Origin: Candidatus Bilamarchaeum dharawalense
GTDB taxonomy: Archaea; Micrarchaeota; Micrarchaeia; Anstonellales; Bilamarchaeaceae
Length of the DNA: 34,146 bases
Reading direction: 5' to 3'
Assembly (NCBI GenBank): GCA_902386555.1
Contig: CABMJJ010000008.1
Coordinates: 1-34,146, forward strand
The position numbers and the translations under genes are program-made. Of the stretch, positions 33,701-34,146 are shown piece after piece. The notes under the pieces were generated by a model, which worked only from the letters and a program-made list of their open reading frames with translations, was not told the origin of the DNA and ran no database searches. Each line of letters starts with the position of its first letter. Within the stretch, counting starts at the first letter, position 1.

Positions 33701-34134
33701 ATCACATATGTGTTCCACCTGAATGTGAAGATAATTCTGACTGCTCGTATAATGAATATTGCGCTGCAGGAAATTGCATTCCGCTAGGCTGTGGCAATTG
33801 CAGTTATCTTGAAAACCACAGTTGTATGAATTTTATCTGCTGTTACGATTCAGATTGTAAAACCAATGAAAAGTGCGTTGATCATAGTTGTCTCTTCATA
33901 ACGTCCAATCAGACCATTAATCAAACGACCCACCAGATAATAGAAGAACCAGAAAAGCCAGTCATAACTGGAGATGACAGAATTTGTTGGGCTTTGATTA
34001 TCCTGTTGCTACTTATCTCCGCCTATATAATCTACCGTAGAATTGGTCCCAAGGGAAAAGTTCCCATATCTAAAACAGTTGCTAAAAAAACTGCCGAGCA
34101 CCCTAGCGATAAGATGCCTACCAATGTAAAATAA
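24751..34134 (+). CDS. Giant membrane-anchored surface protein (LamG, CARDB, Ig-like, Cys-rich domains)
   Basis: From the ATG at 24751 the product is 3127 residues and complete. It has an N-terminal hydrophobic signal or anchor (about 12-37); two LamG-like jelly-roll domains (about 208-420 and 525-733); a CARDB-like domain ending SESNESNNNIS (about 780-882); further Ig-like and unrecognised domains; several more CARDB-like domains between about 1505 and 2315; four tandem ~93-residue Ig-like repeats (2463-2835), each with one Cys pair; a carboxypeptidase-regulatory-like domain (about 2848-2928); a Cys-rich region (about 2931-3050); one membrane helix (about 3078-3097) and a basic cytoplasmic tail. 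N-x-S/T sequons are very frequent, so heavy N-glycosylation is likely. Such domains usually bind carbohydrate or protein; an adhesin or cell-envelope role is inferred. Confidence 0.85.
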   Translation: MTRNTGTGNISQFTFLSVVLLLPILLSNFFPFLALVGPDGACEASPIQNFEFTDDGTFLEVPHSDVLEPDFSNVLVKFVGPDCNPIVINHSIALISNGEWAVLKLERGLSPNETVYLTTMDPNLSENNSTPEIIVDFAPDPAPGDPITQVGEVLISFAPPTLADGTITSNRNIVVNVSANLTTPLSQFKWYFSGTNYSLFDSNLVTMFNFDNVAAIGDTSTKVVDLSTNGKNGTCYSSPETYPGTITPCTFVSGKYGSAISFDGNAYVEFNLNTNPSVMPDTTWVIWVYPTTINHGTRQTIISNDDGGHDRTIIIESGTSNFAVFTGGGAYQTVSVTQNAWQQIAVVYHSDHTISFYKNGVSYAVPDTWSGQSSVWTLTHIGSNPSYPHERFHGYLDEPQIYNRALSSAEISQLYLTNLNKYNTNNWAFNYSQTNAAYGTYNYSACAKDSALNELCTELRTLTLASNTAPVVSNVLLTSTYGTNLSSENLTVNFDIYDEQSDSVKNITDWRKWTGSSFNSIAILNMPFENGSSNSTWTKDYSTYGNNGTVSGATWSATGGYDGKGAYSFDGNDYINLSNPTSLNSLGVGPSTWSMWFKTSTNGDLLYKADGNTHMDGWWIDVRGGDEVGIAIERFNINTRKYVSFTPSGTWNHLVVTWDGVLASSGIKIYLNGVEGTYTTSDDGVGPHESDAAYPFYVGYGGGGSSGYLNGLIDEIRVYDYVLSPQQIQAIYNNRTNLIVSQELSDGQVWQACVTPNDGKTDGSTVCSNSLTILSISTGYEFNFTSSSVSNSSAFENTEIIYNGTLNATIPSATSLTIDLLVDGVSVNSTILSLSSNGTTNVSLGWDAVRGNHTLTLYADYPNSYSESNESNNNISANVSIYAPSVVSIVSPTDSSHWVRGANNPDEDILDKVDSTTVFLAQVYNPDNPLEHVDAICSFYTDGVFAGYNTTNGTNFCSYTLDHSLASPGSHQLFINYSLLDDNFAILINNSTATIILDVLTSTVTPLNERLSGHYMSGDAIITQISTFNNSVPFEPYNFEIFIAPNNAQCSDVFANRDLAWSIVSKADAISSPSTGVYILNSPSNSSFDPAYDIHWCLYVNDSSNYISTATHSDVGLDPATSNLTLLASNATNETLPSYHILLYDRNGYVLENETLNSVLSRPAAQYDNYSIYFWDNSGNLIKFEDINLTSENVTINPMFVPDYSGSLPLNATYGITGLIYVENSSFFDSSGGYANISLSKNGINTRRLYECANYDPLTQNCTSWSQFAGYTGYGENSTHLWFIATSFSGYAGGPDGSNLTIWDPSDFGYYGYQGILSTGQSVKFYANYSSPTNHPINDSLDFGQCRISFADSSNQSMQYNSSLGYYVYSRTFSSSGSYSWNVTCNSSGYFSLFASDGISIIKAVNPPAIHNITFAPSSPYNTQSVSLLFNVTSDDDITGHVNCSINSSSPDILPQNNSELAGSNVSFSFTLGMLSVATHYINLTCVDGHGTNHTITSITVNLEPTDLIFPEDGLTFTNDNPSPGGPTIPIIRVLNNGTSNASDVVVYIFVDGIYDQSLSFDSINSGATEEQYGSSPITIGTTGYHIIKAVVDPLNAISETNDLNNEISRSIEVGMVLSRSLINISNVWPHVGPGSTIYTGDQFWVYGHAYYDLNDSPPVQGGRVTVTINGTTNGGYTNDEGNFDLGWFRLWTSGDYPIEINVTDVNVYGDSNISLVRIYDPIGCVYPHNMTDLGTSPMTHVTFSTPPVVGRPTTAYVNYGNGYCGENGTSPGIQAPYVIVSLYNKGPGGNEDITIGTANNTQNLSDNQATSQSFVWIPPQIGYTYLKSVVNEGLFIPGQIYVPEYYTSNNIQITRFRVYPDQPDLSLNLEFFQEPIPERYGSRSTVFLDRLVKHKVFITNDGGDNATSINLTLYDNGVPFNSSIVSVNAITTSEFIIYHAYDVVGGHVITANVSLIGQTDYNPTNDNRSRPLTVADKPDLEIYAHSQEPEGVYVDGFLRSPANISVNLTIRNFGSATAYGPFNITIYERYNTSKYTTVQYDGDIPGNYGQITLTNIKVTDFGVGPHYIIGLADSGTNFLDVLNGLSYGAFDEVYEGDVFNDWYDHLDNLHQLTDFTVYSGDPILRLRFTSYCNIDQFVFNPAGCRVYVDNIGSGLANSVDVNMWHTHPNGTEVYVSTYTTGDILPGHSYYFDPYFIPVTPGYNWFKANLSSSQTGQNLEAIETFRIRHPDMLITVDDVDTNDFYVPIGRDINITVVVHNLDPATAYNVTLNFSINDTQIDTYLFGTVPAGGSSYLLIPYTPDFEGPHVSQFIVNDRWKMYEGSWMNGYPKDWDNTASKALISAYNSSKVTVPLITFDDSILPPVLSGTKFFQANIIDYDNSTDIFTAHFHYYPYGDPSSLTSMFSAHPALSGNVSLPIGADFGADFDTHLIPDGLYYFYVNTTDFNASSNDTSDLYIVDNTPPNIQLHKPDNDAHFTNPNIHFNYTPTDNLQSPILCQLYVDGSLLGDPTSVVNNSVESYDSTISVGSHTWYVSCSDGYNDNASVTRNFVVDAPTLEVIQNSPANDTNFTTSTIEFNFTEISNSAEFANCSIFIDAILTDTNSSTQNNTPTLFTVPSIPDGYHNWSVSCNDSNAQASSSNRSFMVDTTPPLINLMTPANNLHLSMGDVSFTFNATDNLAPILDCTSYLEDVSVYTNTSTQNNTPASFSVPDLYPGIYHWYTNCSDGHNLNTSETWTFTIDPPPIYVQLLSPPNGSSFESIQPFTFKFVDMNYLLANCSMYLDGVFAALNSSAMNNTITTFSIPTLSQTTHSWYVNCSDLLVSNVSETWVFTLRSNPPEEHYPLHLDRSSVCDLQTRVVTIKVTDAGYGYPLPGARVSVLDQETKYADGNGVALFEFDARQSATYQLEASYSDYDPYGPVNLDVPVCPLPVECISNDDCGENGCCSNGVCTQIEQGSCGYQNGCSWIPYECCGNQDCTGAVCANHICVPPECEDNSDCSYNEYCAAGNCIPLGCGNCSYLENHSCMNFICCYDSDCKTNEKCVDHSCLFITSNQTINQTTHQIIEEPEKPVITGDDRICWALIILLLLISAYIIYRRIGPKGKVPISKTVAKKTAEHPSDKMPTNVK
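32139..33255 (+). repeat. Four tandem ~93-residue Ig-like repeats inside the giant surface gene
   Basis: Repeat starts are near 32139, 32410, 32695 and 32974. Each begins with a PP-x-hydrophobic strand and an SPAN/TPANN/SPPNG-like turn, has an early Cys (CQLYVDG, CSIFIDA, CTSYLED, CSMYLDG) and a late Cys in a W-containing strand (WYVSCSDG, WSVSCNDS, WYTNCSDG, WYVNCSDL). The pairs probably form one disulfide per repeat. DNA identity is low, so the duplication is old. Confidence 0.75.
33545..33900 (+). repeat. Cys-rich stalk next to the membrane helix
   Basis: This part of the giant gene encodes repeated short units of the form C-x4-DC-x4/5-CC/C-x-x-x-x-C (for example SNDDCGENGCCSNGVC, DNSDCSYNEYCAAGNC, YDSDCKTNEKC). 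It should be a disulfide-stabilised stalk on the outer face, directly before the membrane segment. Confidence 0.7.
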
Positions 34135-34146
34135 GTGCAGGGAGCA

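Noticed and set aside
1-34146. CRISPR array, insertion sequence or tRNA gene
   Set aside because: No regularly spaced direct repeats of 25-37 bases, no transposase-like frame and no cloverleaf were seen by eye on either strand.

Overview
This is a gene-dense, moderately AT-rich archaeal chromosome segment. The evidence is the archaeal order of a spc-type ribosomal protein operon (S17-L14-L24-S4e-L5-S14-S8-L6-L32e-L19e-L18-S5-L30-L15-SecY), archaea/eukaryote-specific proteins (S4e, L32e, L19e, L40e, TFB, EF-2 with an IHRGPAQ diphthamide loop, archaeal adenylate kinase), TATA-box promoters with short or absent leaders, and GGTGA-type Shine-Dalgarno sequences inside operons. The lineage is not certain. 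The giant LamG/CARDB/Cys-rich surface protein would fit an uncultivated, possibly DPANN-type archaeon, but this is only an impression.

Layout. 1-79: C-terminal end of transcription factor B, followed by a hairpin/T-tract terminator. 80-363: putative structured leader of the ribosomal operon. 364-6880: fourteen tightly packed ribosomal protein genes, many overlapping by 1-4 bases. 6952-8505: secY from its own near-leaderless promoter. 8506-8626: an RNA-structure-rich spacer. 8627-12530: MtaB/CDKAL1-type tRNA methylthiotransferase, adenylate kinase, seryl-tRNA synthetase and a COG2521-like methyltransferase. 12574-14284: ABC-2 exporter (ATPase plus permease). 14281-15495 (-): cysteinyl-tRNA synthetase. 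15561-16123: a doubtful small ORF and a thioredoxin-like protein. 16154-18343 (-): EF-2. 18585-20715: a leader ORF and an oversized fold-type I aminotransferase. 20731-23237 (-): L40e, S12, S7, a membrane-anchored metallophosphoesterase and a small duplicated membrane protein. 23318-24308: Nudix hydrolase and GNAT acetyltransferase. 24377-34134: a two-gene surface module, a small secreted Cys-rich protein and a 3127-residue membrane-anchored multidomain protein.

Most of the window is translation machinery: ribosome, tRNA charging, tRNA modification, elongation factor and translocon. The last 10 kb is accessory and faces outward. The most unusual points are: base-pairing that could hide the Shine-Dalgarno sequences of the methylthiotransferase and adkA genes; a leaderless 25-codon ORF ending one base before a TTG-started aminotransferase that carries about 200 extra residues; a PNSA-to-PHSG change in the S12 decoding loop; CTAGC repeats in the EF-2 leader; and the giant surface protein. 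No CRISPR array, tRNA, rRNA or insertion sequence was seen.
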